Source of the DNA: JBGZFC01 sp964346495
GTDB taxonomy: Bacteria > Bacteroidota > Bacteroidia > Bacteroidales > Dysgonomonadaceae
Direction: 5' to 3'
Assembly (NCBI GenBank): GCA_964346495.1
Contig: CAYFUW010000088.1
Span: 1-8,101 of the forward strand
DNA: 8,101 nt
Made by a program: the position numbers and the translations under genes. Every line of letters begins with the position of its first letter. Within the stretch, counting starts at the first letter, position 1. The notes under the pieces were generated by a model. It did not search any database. It saw nothing but the letters and a program-made list of their open reading frames with translations, and was not told the origin of the DNA. Below are positions 1 through 5,574 of the stretch, one piece after another.

Positions 1-75
1 CTATTGTCTTGATTCTTGGTTCTTACATCTAAAAAATTGGCAGATTGGCATATTATCAAATTAGCACATTGCTAC
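1..75. repeat. Two adjacent short-period degenerate repeats after murF
   Basis: Reading the plus strand, positions 7-27 are three seven-base units, TCTTGAT, TCTTGGT and TCTTACA. Positions 36-67 are four eight-base units, ATTGGCAG, ATTGGCAT, ATTATCAA and ATTAGCAC, with a fifth partial unit (ATTG) at 68-71 running up to the murF stop codon at 72-74. The units are degenerate but the period is clear. On the transcribed strand this is the 3' flank of murF. From memory, similar TGCYAAT-type and ACCAAGA-type strings occur between genes in Bacteroidales genomes, but no search was possible. No stem with a T-run is visible, so I do not call a terminator here. Confidence 0.6.
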
Positions 76-1388
76 AAATAATCAATACATCTTTCCAAAT
101 GCACCGAATGTGAACCTTTCAGCAAAATATAGTGTCCGGAGAGCGGATTGTTTTTTAAGTGTTCATTCAGCTCCTCTACTGTTTTGAATACTAAAAAGTT
201 ACTATACATCAAAGCTTTGTGTTCAACGAAAGAGTTTCCGACTAAAAAAACTCTATCCAACGGATTGTTGTTTAAGAAGGATATCAATCTTTCGTGCTCT
301 TGACTACTAATATTTCCAAGTTCTTTCATCTCTCCCAAAATAACAGCTTTTGGCAGATCGGAAGGAATGGTCAAAAAGAAGTTTAGAGCCACTTTCATAC
401 TTGTTGGATTCGCGTTATACGCATCAATAATAAGGTCGTTATTCTCGGTGCGTTCAAACTGCGAGCGATTATTTTGCGGCATATACTCTTCCAATGCTTC
501 ACTTATATATTTTGCATTGATACCGTAATATTTTCCAATCGAAACAGCTGCAAGAGCGTTGTCCAGATTGTATTCTCCCACAAGATGAGTTTTAACTTTG
601 TTGGGATGTTCAAAAAAGTTCCAGTCAAAATGTAGGAAAGGTGTTTCGGCTGAGAGAGTTCCCGATACAAAAAGATCGGGATTATCTCTTCCGTACAATA
701 TTCTGTCCATCTCTTCCGACATCTCCAGAAGTGTGGTATTGTCCTTATTTACAAAAACTTTACCCTCTTTTTCTCTGATATAGTCATAGAGCTCACCTTT
801 GGTTTTGCGAATATTTTCGTATGAACCAAACCCTTCGATATGAGCTTTACCGATATTTGTGATAACACCTATATCAGGATCAGCAATTTCACAAAGTTCC
901 TTTATCTCGCCGGGATGATTTGCACCCATTTCAACAACACCTATTTCGTGCGTTTCGTTCATCGAAAGCAGAGTCAATGGCACACCTATATGGTTGTTGA
1001 AGTTTCCTTGCGTGAAAGCCACTTTAAACTCCTTCGCCAGAATAACTGCCGTTAGCTCTTTGGTGGTTGTTTTTCCGTTTGTGCCTGTAATCGCGATAAT
1101 GGGTATTTTCAGTTTCCTGCAATGATAATTTGCCAGGTTTTGCAGTGTCTGTAATACATCGTTTACAACAATAATTTTAGGATTATGTGGTTTGTCTTCC
1201 CACTCATCGACCACAGCATAAGCCGCACCTATTTCCAGTGCCGATTCGGCGAACTTATTGCCGTTGAAGTTCTCACCTTTCAGGGCAAAAAATATAGAGC
1301 CTGAAGGGCATGTTCTCGAGTCGGTTGATACAACAGGGTGTTTTAAGAATATTTCGTATAATTCTGCAATTTCCATTTGTGTGGTCAT
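72..1388 (-). CDS. murF: UDP-N-acetylmuramoyl-tripeptide--D-alanyl-D-alanine ligase (MurF)
   Basis: MurF is the last cytoplasmic Mur ligase. It joins D-Ala-D-Ala to UDP-MurNAc-tripeptide using ATP, giving the pentapeptide precursor of peptidoglycan. The 438 residues are full length for the family. Visible signatures, in order: STDSR near 21-25 in the N-terminal uridine-binding domain; the ATP P-loop TGTNGKTTT at 101-109; EMGANHPGEI at 153-162; NIGKAHIEGFGS at 179-190; the KTKGE stretch with the lysine (about K197) usually carbamylated in Mur ligases; GEYNLDNALAA at 271-281; and the C-terminal domain motifs DAYNANPTS (322-330) and LGEMKELG (351-358). The ATG at 1388 overlaps the stop of the upstream peptidase gene by one base (TAATG), which suggests coupled translation. 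A second in-frame ATG four codons in, before EIAELYEIF, is a possible alternative start. The stop is TAG at 72-74. Nothing looks broken. Confidence 0.96.
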   Translation of the reverse strand: MTTQMEIAELYEIFLKHPVVSTDSRTCPSGSIFFALKGENFNGNKFAESALEIGAAYAVVDEWEDKPHNPKIIVVNDVLQTLQNLANYHCRKLKIPIIAITGTNGKTTTKELTAVILAKEFKVAFTQGNFNNHIGVPLTLLSMNETHEIGVVEMGANHPGEIKELCEIADPDIGVITNIGKAHIEGFGSYENIRKTKGELYDYIREKEGKVFVNKDNTTLLEMSEEMDRILYGRDNPDLFVSGTLSAETPFLHFDWNFFEHPNKVKTHLVGEYNLDNALAAVSIGKYYGINAKYISEALEEYMPQNNRSQFERTENNDLIIDAYNANPTSMKVALNFFLTIPSDLPKAVILGEMKELGNISSQEHERLISFLNNNPLDRVFLVGNSFVEHKALMYSNFLVFKTVEELNEHLKNNPLSGHYILLKGSHSVHLERCIDYL

Positions 1389-2578
1389 TACCAGTTGATT
1401 TTTTTAGATATTGAACTTGGAACAGCCGCTTTGTTTAGAACAATGCTGAGAGTTTTATATCTTACAAAATTTTCAGAAACGTACCAAATTCCATTGTAAG
1501 GACCAATTTCGCCCCAAGAGTTTTTCACCATGTAAAATTTATTGCCTTCCTGGTCGCGTGCAATTCCGTAGATATGCATTCCGTGGTCGTCGGTAGTTTG
1601 GTAATTGTTGTAGGCTTTTTGTCTCATATCTTGTGTGATAGATTTCTCTTTCAAATACTCTTTACCAACTTTCCCGGCAATATCCGAAATGCGTTCGCGT
1701 TCAGAAAGTCCTAACCATTTTGCTTGGTCGGTTCCTGCATTTTCTACAGCGTTTTCGTCAGGAATAATTGCAAGTCCCGAACGTGAAAAACCGCTTTCGC
1801 TCACGTCTGATGCCCATGCGATAGTATATCCGTTTTCTAGAGCTTTATCCATAACTTCTATAAGCTCATCAATAGGCAGATTGTATGAGTTTGCCCAACG
1901 CCAGTTGTCAGGTACTTCAATCGGGAATTTTGTATAAAACGGGTGATGAGTAAATGATGTAAATGATACGAAGTCAGACTGTTTTAGTCCTAAAAAATCT
2001 CTGAATGATTGTGGGTTGTAGTTTTTTCCATTGTATGTAAAAGATGTTGGTGCTTCTCCCAGATAAGTATCCAGAATGCTGTTGAAACCTTTGCTCCAAA
2101 CTTCAGAAACGCTTCTGTTTCCGATTAAAGCATTCACGTATCCGGCTAAAACTTTATCCATTTCTGTGTGATTGTGTCTGTCCGATTCGGGCAAAAGTCC
2201 TGAATATGCCAATTCGGGAATAACTCCGTAAGCATCTAATGTTTCAACCACATCAGCGAAAGAGCCTCCTGCAGCAAAATTTAGATGACCGTGTAAACGT
2301 ACATATTTGTCAGCTTTATCTTGATAATTTCGTCTGACGATGTACATTTCCGAAAGGTCGAATGTGCCTTTTCCAGTTCTTAAAAGTTCCGATTCCAAAA
2401 GACTTACTCCGGCAAAACTCCAGCAGGTGCCCGAGTTTGCCTGGTTTTTGATGGGTGTAATCGCGTTTTCTTTAACTACAGTAAATTGATACGCGCTTTT
2501 TTCTTCTTCTTTTGTCTCTTGTGCTACAATGCTTGTTAAAATAAATAGTGCACTTAATAATAAAGATATTTTTTTCAT
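1388..2578 (-). CDS. Secreted papain-like C1 cysteine peptidase (aminopeptidase C/bleomycin hydrolase type)
   Basis: The 396-residue protein begins with a signal peptide (MKK, hydrophobic core 5-18, likely cleavage after the VA at 18-19). It has no lipobox cysteine, so it is probably periplasmic or secreted. The papain-type catalytic set is present: oxyanion-hole Q46 in KNQANSGTCWSF, nucleophile C52, histidine in DDHGMH (H332 by alignment to the HxM pattern, with H335 as the alternative), and N353 in KNSWG. The large insertion between Cys and His and the overall length fit family C1B (bleomycin hydrolase, PepC) better than papain. C1B enzymes are usually cytosolic and hexameric, so the export signal is the notable difference; secreted homologues are common in Bacteroidales as far as I recall. 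The gene lies just upstream of murF with a one-base overlap and has its own -7 box. Substrate is unknown. Endopeptidase versus aminopeptidase activity cannot be decided here. Confidence 0.9.
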   Translation of the reverse strand: MKKISLLLSALFILTSIVAQETKEEEKSAYQFTVVKENAITPIKNQANSGTCWSFAGVSLLESELLRTGKGTFDLSEMYIVRRNYQDKADKYVRLHGHLNFAAGGSFADVVETLDAYGVIPELAYSGLLPESDRHNHTEMDKVLAGYVNALIGNRSVSEVWSKGFNSILDTYLGEAPTSFTYNGKNYNPQSFRDFLGLKQSDFVSFTSFTHHPFYTKFPIEVPDNWRWANSYNLPIDELIEVMDKALENGYTIAWASDVSESGFSRSGLAIIPDENAVENAGTDQAKWLGLSERERISDIAGKVGKEYLKEKSITQDMRQKAYNNYQTTDDHGMHIYGIARDQEGNKFYMVKNSWGEIGPYNGIWYVSENFVRYKTLSIVLNKAAVPSSISKKINW

Positions 2579-2616
2579 GATTAAATGTATATAAATGTTT
2601 GATAAATAATTTACTC

Positions 2617-2636
2617 TTACTTTTATACAAAAGTAA
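2617..2636. promoter_or_regulatory. Perfect 8-bp inverted repeat over the peptidase promoter
   Basis: TTACTTTT (2617-2624) and AAAAGTAA (2629-2636) are exact reverse complements separated by ATAC. The right arm, read on the minus strand, contains most of the peptidase -7 box. It could be an operator for a dimeric regulator. It could also be a chance palindrome in AT-rich DNA. Confidence 0.35.
2628..2635 (-). promoter_or_regulatory. Probable -7 box of the C1 peptidase-murF operon
   Basis: The minus strand reads TACTTTTG, a full match to the Bacteroidota -7 consensus TAnnTTTG. It lies about 50 bases before the peptidase ATG at 2578, so the leader would be roughly 45 nucleotides. I see no good -33 TTTG element at the usual spacing of about 19 bases, which lowers confidence. 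Confidence 0.5.
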
Positions 2637-2665
2637 ATAAATGCCTTGTTTTTTATAGCATATAA

Positions 2666-2697
2666 TTAGCTAAAAAAGCAAAAAAAGCATATCTTTG
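2666..2697 (+). promoter_or_regulatory. Probable promoter of the membrane protein-rnhA pair
   Basis: TATCTTTG at 2690-2697 matches TAnnTTTG exactly. A weak -33 candidate, TTAG at 2666-2669, sits 20 bases upstream, and the spacer is A-rich. Transcription would begin near 2702-2704, leaving a short leader of about 20 bases before the first ATG at 2721. The heptamer AGCATAT occurs at 2657-2663 and again at 2686-2692, overlapping the box. Confidence 0.6.
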
Positions 2698-2720
2698 AAT
2701 TCGAATTTTATAAAAAACAG

Positions 2721-3182
2721 ATGACTATGGAAGATCTTCTACGAAAAAAGAGAAAAAGTAAAAAATGGTTGGCATGGTTTCTTGCCATTCTTATTATTGT
2801 ACTTGGCGGCTTTATTTATTGGAAATATTACTTCGTTTTGGGAGTTGGTGTGAAATCGGGTGAGTTGAATTATATTGTTTACAAAGGTATTGTATTTAAG
2901 ACATACGAAGGTAAACTGATTCAATCGGGATTCAGAGCCGATAAACCGGGTGGATTGCAATCGAATCAATTTGAATTTTCGGTTACCGATAAAGATATTG
3001 CTGAGCGTTTGATGCTCGAAAGCGGTAAACATGTACAACTCAGATATAAAGAGTATAATGGCAGACTTCCATGGCGTGGTTTTACCAGATATGTAGTTGA
3101 TAGTATTATCTCAATAGAAGATACAACACCTGCAGAAAATGAAGAAGATGATCTTGCGCCATATATTTTGGACACTATGTAA
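2721..3182 (+). CDS. Small membrane-anchored protein of unknown function
   Basis: This gene encodes 153 residues. The N-terminus is strongly basic (RKKRKSKK at 8-15), followed by one hydrophobic segment at about 17-34. That predicts a single N-in membrane anchor with the rest outside the cytoplasm. The soluble part has GELNYIVYKG (47-56), VFKTYEGKLIQSGF (58-71), QSNQFEFSV (80-88) and LPWRG (116-120), and an acidic tail (ENEEDD, 139-144). I recognise this as a conserved Bacteroidales family; some entries carry the label 6-phosphogluconate dehydrogenase, which nothing here supports at this length and with no nucleotide-binding motif. Function is unknown. A second ATG at 2727 (before EDLLRKK) is an equally reasonable start. 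The stop overlaps the rnhA start by one base, so the two are almost certainly cotranscribed. Confidence 0.85.
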   Translation: MTMEDLLRKKRKSKKWLAWFLAILIIVLGGFIYWKYYFVLGVGVKSGELNYIVYKGIVFKTYEGKLIQSGFRADKPGGLQSNQFEFSVTDKDIAERLMLESGKHVQLRYKEYNGRLPWRGFTRYVVDSIISIEDTTPAENEEDDLAPYILDTM

Positions 3183-3814
3183 TGGCTAAGAAAAAGAAAA
3201 AATATTATGTTGTTTGGCAAGGTACTGAGCCCGGGATTTACGAATCTTGGGAGGAGTGTAAAGCGCAAGTTAATGGTGTAGCCGATGCCAGATATAAATC
3301 TTTTGACACTATAGAAGAAGCGCAAACTGCATTTGCCGATAATCCCTGGAAATATATTGGATATAAGAAAACTATATTACTTAAGGCTGCACCTTCCGAT
3401 GCTAAATATCTGACAGATAGTATCGCCGTAGATGCTGCATGTAGCGGTAATCCAGGCTTGATGGAGTATCGTGGTGTGTTTGTGTCGGATGGTGTAGAGA
3501 TTTTTCGTGTCGGTCCGTATGAAGATGGCACAAATAATATCGGCGAGTTTTTAGCAATTGTGCATGGATTGGCACTACTGAAAAAACTCGGGAAAGATAA
3601 ACTTCCTATCTATTCCGATAGTGCAACTGCAATAAAATGGATTGTTCGGAAAAAGTGTAATACAAAACTTGTACAATCTGAAAAGAACAGACCAATTTTT
3701 GATTTAATTGCACGTGCGGAGAAGTGGCTTCACGAAAACGAATACAGTAATCCGATAATTAAGTGGGAAACTGAAAATTGGGGCGAAATTCCAGCCGATT
3801 TTGGAAGAAAATAA
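3182..3814 (+). CDS. rnhA: Ribonuclease H (type 1) with N-terminal hybrid-binding domain
   Basis: RNase H cleaves the RNA strand of RNA-DNA hybrids, removing primers and R-loops. The 210 residues form two domains. Residues 7-51 are a viroplasmin/hybrid-binding (HBD) domain, shown by KYYVVWQGTEPGIYESWEEC, a central QV.G.ADARYKSF stretch and the EEAQTAF end. Residues 79-210 are the RNase H fold, with the four expected carboxylates: D84 in VDAACSGNPG, E122 in NIGEFLAIVHGL, D146 in YSDSATA, and D206 in the terminal ADFGRK. The catalytic set therefore looks intact. HBD-containing RNase H1 is typical of eukaryotes, some Firmicutes and Bacteroidota. The symbol follows the catalytic domain; databases may use another name for this two-domain form. 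The ATG overlaps the upstream TAA by one base. A hairpin with a T-run follows about 190 bases downstream. Confidence 0.93.
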   Translation: MAKKKKKYYVVWQGTEPGIYESWEECKAQVNGVADARYKSFDTIEEAQTAFADNPWKYIGYKKTILLKAAPSDAKYLTDSIAVDAACSGNPGLMEYRGVFVSDGVEIFRVGPYEDGTNNIGEFLAIVHGLALLKKLGKDKLPIYSDSATAIKWIVRKKCNTKLVQSEKNRPIFDLIARAEKWLHENEYSNPIIKWETENWGEIPADFGRK

Positions 3815-3902
3815 ATTTAGTTTTGAGCTGACGACTTTGTGATATTTTCTGAAAAGATAGATGTTTTGCATGATATGAGCTTAGTTCGAATAATTTACGT
3901 TG

Positions 3903-3941
3903 ATGGAATAGGAATTACCACAACAAGTCGGTTTATTCCAT
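3903..3941. repeat. Long inverted repeat with nested stem
   Basis: ATGGAATA (3903-3910) and TATTCCAT (3934-3941) are exact reverse complements. Inside them ACCAC (3918-3921, with the preceding A at 3917) can pair with GTcGGT (3927-3932), leaving one bulged C and an AACAA loop. No T-run follows on either strand, so this is not an obvious terminator. Confidence 0.55.
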
Positions 3942-3955
3942 TGTTTAAAATTATA

Positions 3956-3990
3956 AAAATGCGACAAACGGACTTTTAGCCGTTGGTCGC
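3956..3990 (-). terminator. Likely intrinsic terminator of the tatD transcript
   Basis: GCGAC (3961-3965) pairs with GTCGC (3986-3990), and AACGG (3967-3971) with CCGTT (3980-3984). One A/G mismatch lies between the two stems and the loop is eight bases. On the minus strand the stem is followed by ATTTTTAT, giving a run of five U. It sits about 70 bases past the tatD stop. On the plus strand the stem is not followed by a T-run. Confidence 0.65.
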
Positions 3991-4005
3991 TGTATTAAAA
4001 CCATC

Positions 4006-4033
4006 GTCGGGGATTTGCAATCCTGACTTTTTT
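4006..4033 (+). terminator. Likely intrinsic terminator of the rnhA transcript
   Basis: GTC-GG-GGATT (4006-4015), loop TGC, then AATCC-T-GAC (4019-4027) form a stem with a small internal loop. Six T follow directly (4028-4033) on the plus strand. The core GGATTTGCAATCC is a near-perfect palindrome and also resembles REP-like palindromes that I recall from Bacteroidota intergenic regions. It is far (about 190 bases) from the rnhA stop. Confidence 0.6.
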
Positions 4034-4056
4034 ATATTTTAAATTCTTAATGTGAA

Positions 4057-4758
4057 CTAATCATCATCCTCTTCTTCATCCGGATCGAATGGGGTGGGAG
4101 CTTCTAGTGTTGGGAAAATACGATGAACATTTTCCGCAATTTTTTCTGCAAACTCTTCCAAATCCATATTTTTGGCTTGTGCAGCTTGAGCATACACATC
4201 TCTGATATCCATTTCATCTTCATCGGTTTCGCAGAATAGTGACTCGATAGGTATTATTTCGACCGATTCTACGTTTATTTCATCGCCTACAGAAAACAGA
4301 AATCCTTCGTTGATAAGTCGTTTTGTAAGTTCGGGTTTGCCTCTGTAACCGTGAATAATCCAAGGTTGTGTGGGATTACATTCCTGACGTATTTGGATAA
4401 GCTCTTCCCATGCTTTCACGCAATGGATAATAAGTGGTTTGTTGAGTTTTTCGGAAAGTGTAATATGTTCTTTAAAAACCGGAATTTGTATGTCGTATGA
4501 CGGACCTTTTAGTTTGTCGAGTCCTGCTTCACCGATTGCCACAATACGTGGTTCTGAAACAATCTCTTTCAAATATAACATCTGATTTTCGCTATCTTCA
4601 GAATACCACGGGTGTATTCCGCAAGAGAAAGCATGTCGGCTACAAGATTCTTTGGCTACTTCAAATTCAAGGGGATATACATCGAGGATACATGAATGAT
4701 AAGGGTCGTCAGTATCTTCTAACAGTATTTGGTGCGTGTGTATGTCGTACAGTTCCAT
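4057..4758 (-). CDS. TatD-family metal-dependent hydrolase
   Basis: TatD proteins are TIM-barrel amidohydrolases with two metal ions; characterised members act as deoxyribonucleases, some as 3'-5' exonucleases. The metal ligands are all visible: H7 and H9 in DIHTH, E77 in GEAGLD, H112 in IIHCVKAWEE, H136 in IIHGYRG, and D179 in FCETDED. GIHPW (47-51) is also typical. At 233 residues it is somewhat shorter than the roughly 260 of E. coli TatD, as I recall for Bacteroidales homologues. The C-terminus ends in a strongly acidic tail (DPDEEEDDD, 225-233), which is not part of the barrel. It is the last gene of the hemD-rnpA-yidD-tatD block, 19 bases after yidD, and is followed by a likely terminator. 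The paralogue (TatD, YcfH or YjjV type) is not resolved. Confidence 0.9.
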   Translation of the reverse strand: MELYDIHTHQILLEDTDDPYHSCILDVYPLEFEVAKESCSRHAFSCGIHPWYSEDSENQMLYLKEIVSEPRIVAIGEAGLDKLKGPSYDIQIPVFKEHITLSEKLNKPLIIHCVKAWEELIQIRQECNPTQPWIIHGYRGKPELTKRLINEGFLFSVGDEINVESVEIIPIESLFCETDEDEMDIRDVYAQAAQAKNMDLEEFAEKIAENVHRIFPTLEAPTPFDPDEEEDDD

Positions 4759-4777
4759 ATTTTAAATTAATTCTCTG

Positions 4778-5047
4778 CTATCGGTCAGTTTTCTTCTTTT
4801 TTCGAGTTTTAGGTTCCGGCACAGGATCATATCCTGAGCCACCCCATGGGTTGCAACTTAAAATTCGTTTTGTAGATAAAAAAACTCCTTTTATAGGACC
4901 ATGCTTTTTTAATGCTTCTATTGTGTATTGTGAGCAAGTTGGTGTGTATCTGCAACTTGGTGGAGTAAGTGGCGATATTGCATATCTGTAAAAATATACG
5001 GGTGCCAATAGAATTTGGGTTATCAATTTTTTTAAAAAACTCAACAT
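4778..5047 (-). CDS. yidD: Membrane protein insertion efficiency factor YidD
   Basis: YidD is a small, membrane-associated protein that assists YidC in inserting membrane proteins. The 89 residues carry the full signature: amphipathic N-terminus (FLKKLITQILLAPVYFYRY, 4-22), SPLTPPSCRYTPTCSQY (25-41) and the GPIKG...RILSCNPWGGSGYDPVP block (50-77), with conserved cysteines at 32, 38 and 65. A basic tail (KTRKKKKTDR) follows. I take the ATG at 5047 as start, giving MLSFLKKL like other family members and a spacing of five bases (GTGAG) after the rnpA stop. The frame stays open to a GTG at 5098, but that would add 17 unconserved residues and overlap rnpA by 46 bases. The rnpA-yidD pairing is the usual one in bacteria. 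Confidence 0.93.
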   Translation of the reverse strand: MLSFLKKLITQILLAPVYFYRYAISPLTPPSCRYTPTCSQYTIEALKKHGPIKGVFLSTKRILSCNPWGGSGYDPVPEPKTRKKKKTDR

Positions 5048-5052
5048 CTCAC

Positions 5053-5445
5053 TTACTCTGAAATTACTCTTGCTGAAATTTCGTTCATTGCTTTGCACAT
5101 TCCTTTCTCAATTTTTGCATATTCTGTTACCTCTGTATTCAAATAGACAAACGCTATGTCTATACCAACACTGTCTGGAATCTGATTGAGTTTGTGTTTG
5201 TTAAGCCTGTATGCTTCACGAATTAATCTTTTTATTCTGTTGCGATTTACACTTAGTTTTACTTTCTTTTTTGGTACACTTATCAAAACGGATACTTGTG
5301 ATTCCGTTTTATCGGGAAGCGTGCGAAAAACAACTCTAAGTGGATATGCTACAAACGACTCTCCGTTTTCAAACAATGTTTCAACCCGTTTCTTGCCGGT
5401 TATGCGTTCATTTTTTTTGAAAGTAAATCGAATTATTTCATTCAT
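5053..5445 (-). CDS. rnpA: Ribonuclease P protein component
   Basis: RnpA is the protein subunit of RNase P and helps the RNA subunit cleave the 5' leader from pre-tRNAs. The 130-residue product has the diagnostic RNR motif, NRNRIKRLIREAYR (67-80), the FTFKKNERI start typical of the family (F.L.K..RI), VLISVPKKK (53-61) and a basic charge overall. In many bacteria rpmH precedes rnpA; here hemD precedes it, and the second half of the classic cluster, yidD, is kept. The ATG at 5445 directly follows a tiny four-codon frame with which it shares ATGA, and a GGAGG lies upstream. A -7 box at 5481-5488 suggests its own promoter. Confidence 0.94.
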   Translation of the reverse strand: MNEIIRFTFKKNERITGKKRVETLFENGESFVAYPLRVVFRTLPDKTESQVSVLISVPKKKVKLSVNRNRIKRLIREAYRLNKHKLNQIPDSVGIDIAFVYLNTEVTEYAKIEKGMCKAMNEISARVISE

Positions 5446-5463
5446 AGAAACAGCATTTCCTCC
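5442..5463 (-). promoter_or_regulatory. GGAGG and four-codon frame in the rnpA leader
   Basis: On the minus strand GGAGG lies at 5463-5459. Two bases later an ATG (5456-5454) opens a frame of four codons (Met-Leu-Phe-Leu) that ends in TGA at 5444-5442, and this TGA overlaps the rnpA ATG as ATGA. GGAGG is 13 bases from the rnpA ATG, long for direct use, and only two bases from the mini-frame ATG, short for direct use. Strong SD sequences are rare in this phylum. Translation of the mini-frame is unproven. Confidence 0.35.
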
Positions 5464-5480
5464 GAAAGCAATTATCGGGG

Positions 5481-5488
5481 CAAAGATA
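5481..5488 (-). promoter_or_regulatory. Probable -7 box of the rnpA-yidD-tatD transcript
   Basis: The minus strand reads TATCTTTG, a full match to TAnnTTTG, with a partial -33 element (TTC) 19 bases upstream. It lies 35 bases before the rnpA ATG, in the 129-base gap after hemD. The gap otherwise holds AT-rich sequence with no terminator I can see, so read-through from hemD is also possible. Confidence 0.6.
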
Positions 5489-5574
5489 AGTCATTTTTTT
5501 ATCAATTGAAGTGAACTTAAAGAATATTTTTCTTCAAAATCAGTAACAAGTTTGAATAATGTTTAACCGGAAGT

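Larger units (their letters stand above)
3815..4056. other. Convergent intergenic region without a gene
   Basis: This 242-base gap lies between the ends of rnhA and tatD. No reading frame in it begins convincingly or resembles a protein I know. Its content is three successive inverted repeats (3903-3941, 3961-3990 and 4006-4027), listed separately. The unusual density of stems suggests a repeat-derived or dual-terminator region rather than plain spacer. Confidence 0.7.

Noticed and set aside
1..75. Possible CRISPR or tandem-repeat locus at the left edge
   Set aside because: Units are seven and eight bases, degenerate and without spacers, so it is not a CRISPR array.
840..1055. Plus-strand open frame opposite murF
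   Set aside because: It lies wholly inside the well-supported murF gene on the other strand and its product has no family features.
2966..3325. Minus-strand open frame opposite the membrane protein and rnhA
   Set aside because: It spans the junction of two well-supported plus-strand genes, and its sequence looks like a complement of their codons.
3815..4056. Insertion sequence or transposase remnant
   Set aside because: Translations of both strands gave no transposase-like stretch and no target-site duplication was seen; only the stem-rich repeat character remains.
4497..4991. 164-codon plus-strand frame opposite tatD and yidD
   Set aside because: Both opposing genes have full family motifs. 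The frame crosses their boundary and has no recognisable domain.
5048..5098. N-terminal extension of YidD from a GTG
   Set aside because: It would overlap rnpA by 46 bases and add residues not seen in the family; the ATG at 5047 fits spacing and N-terminus.
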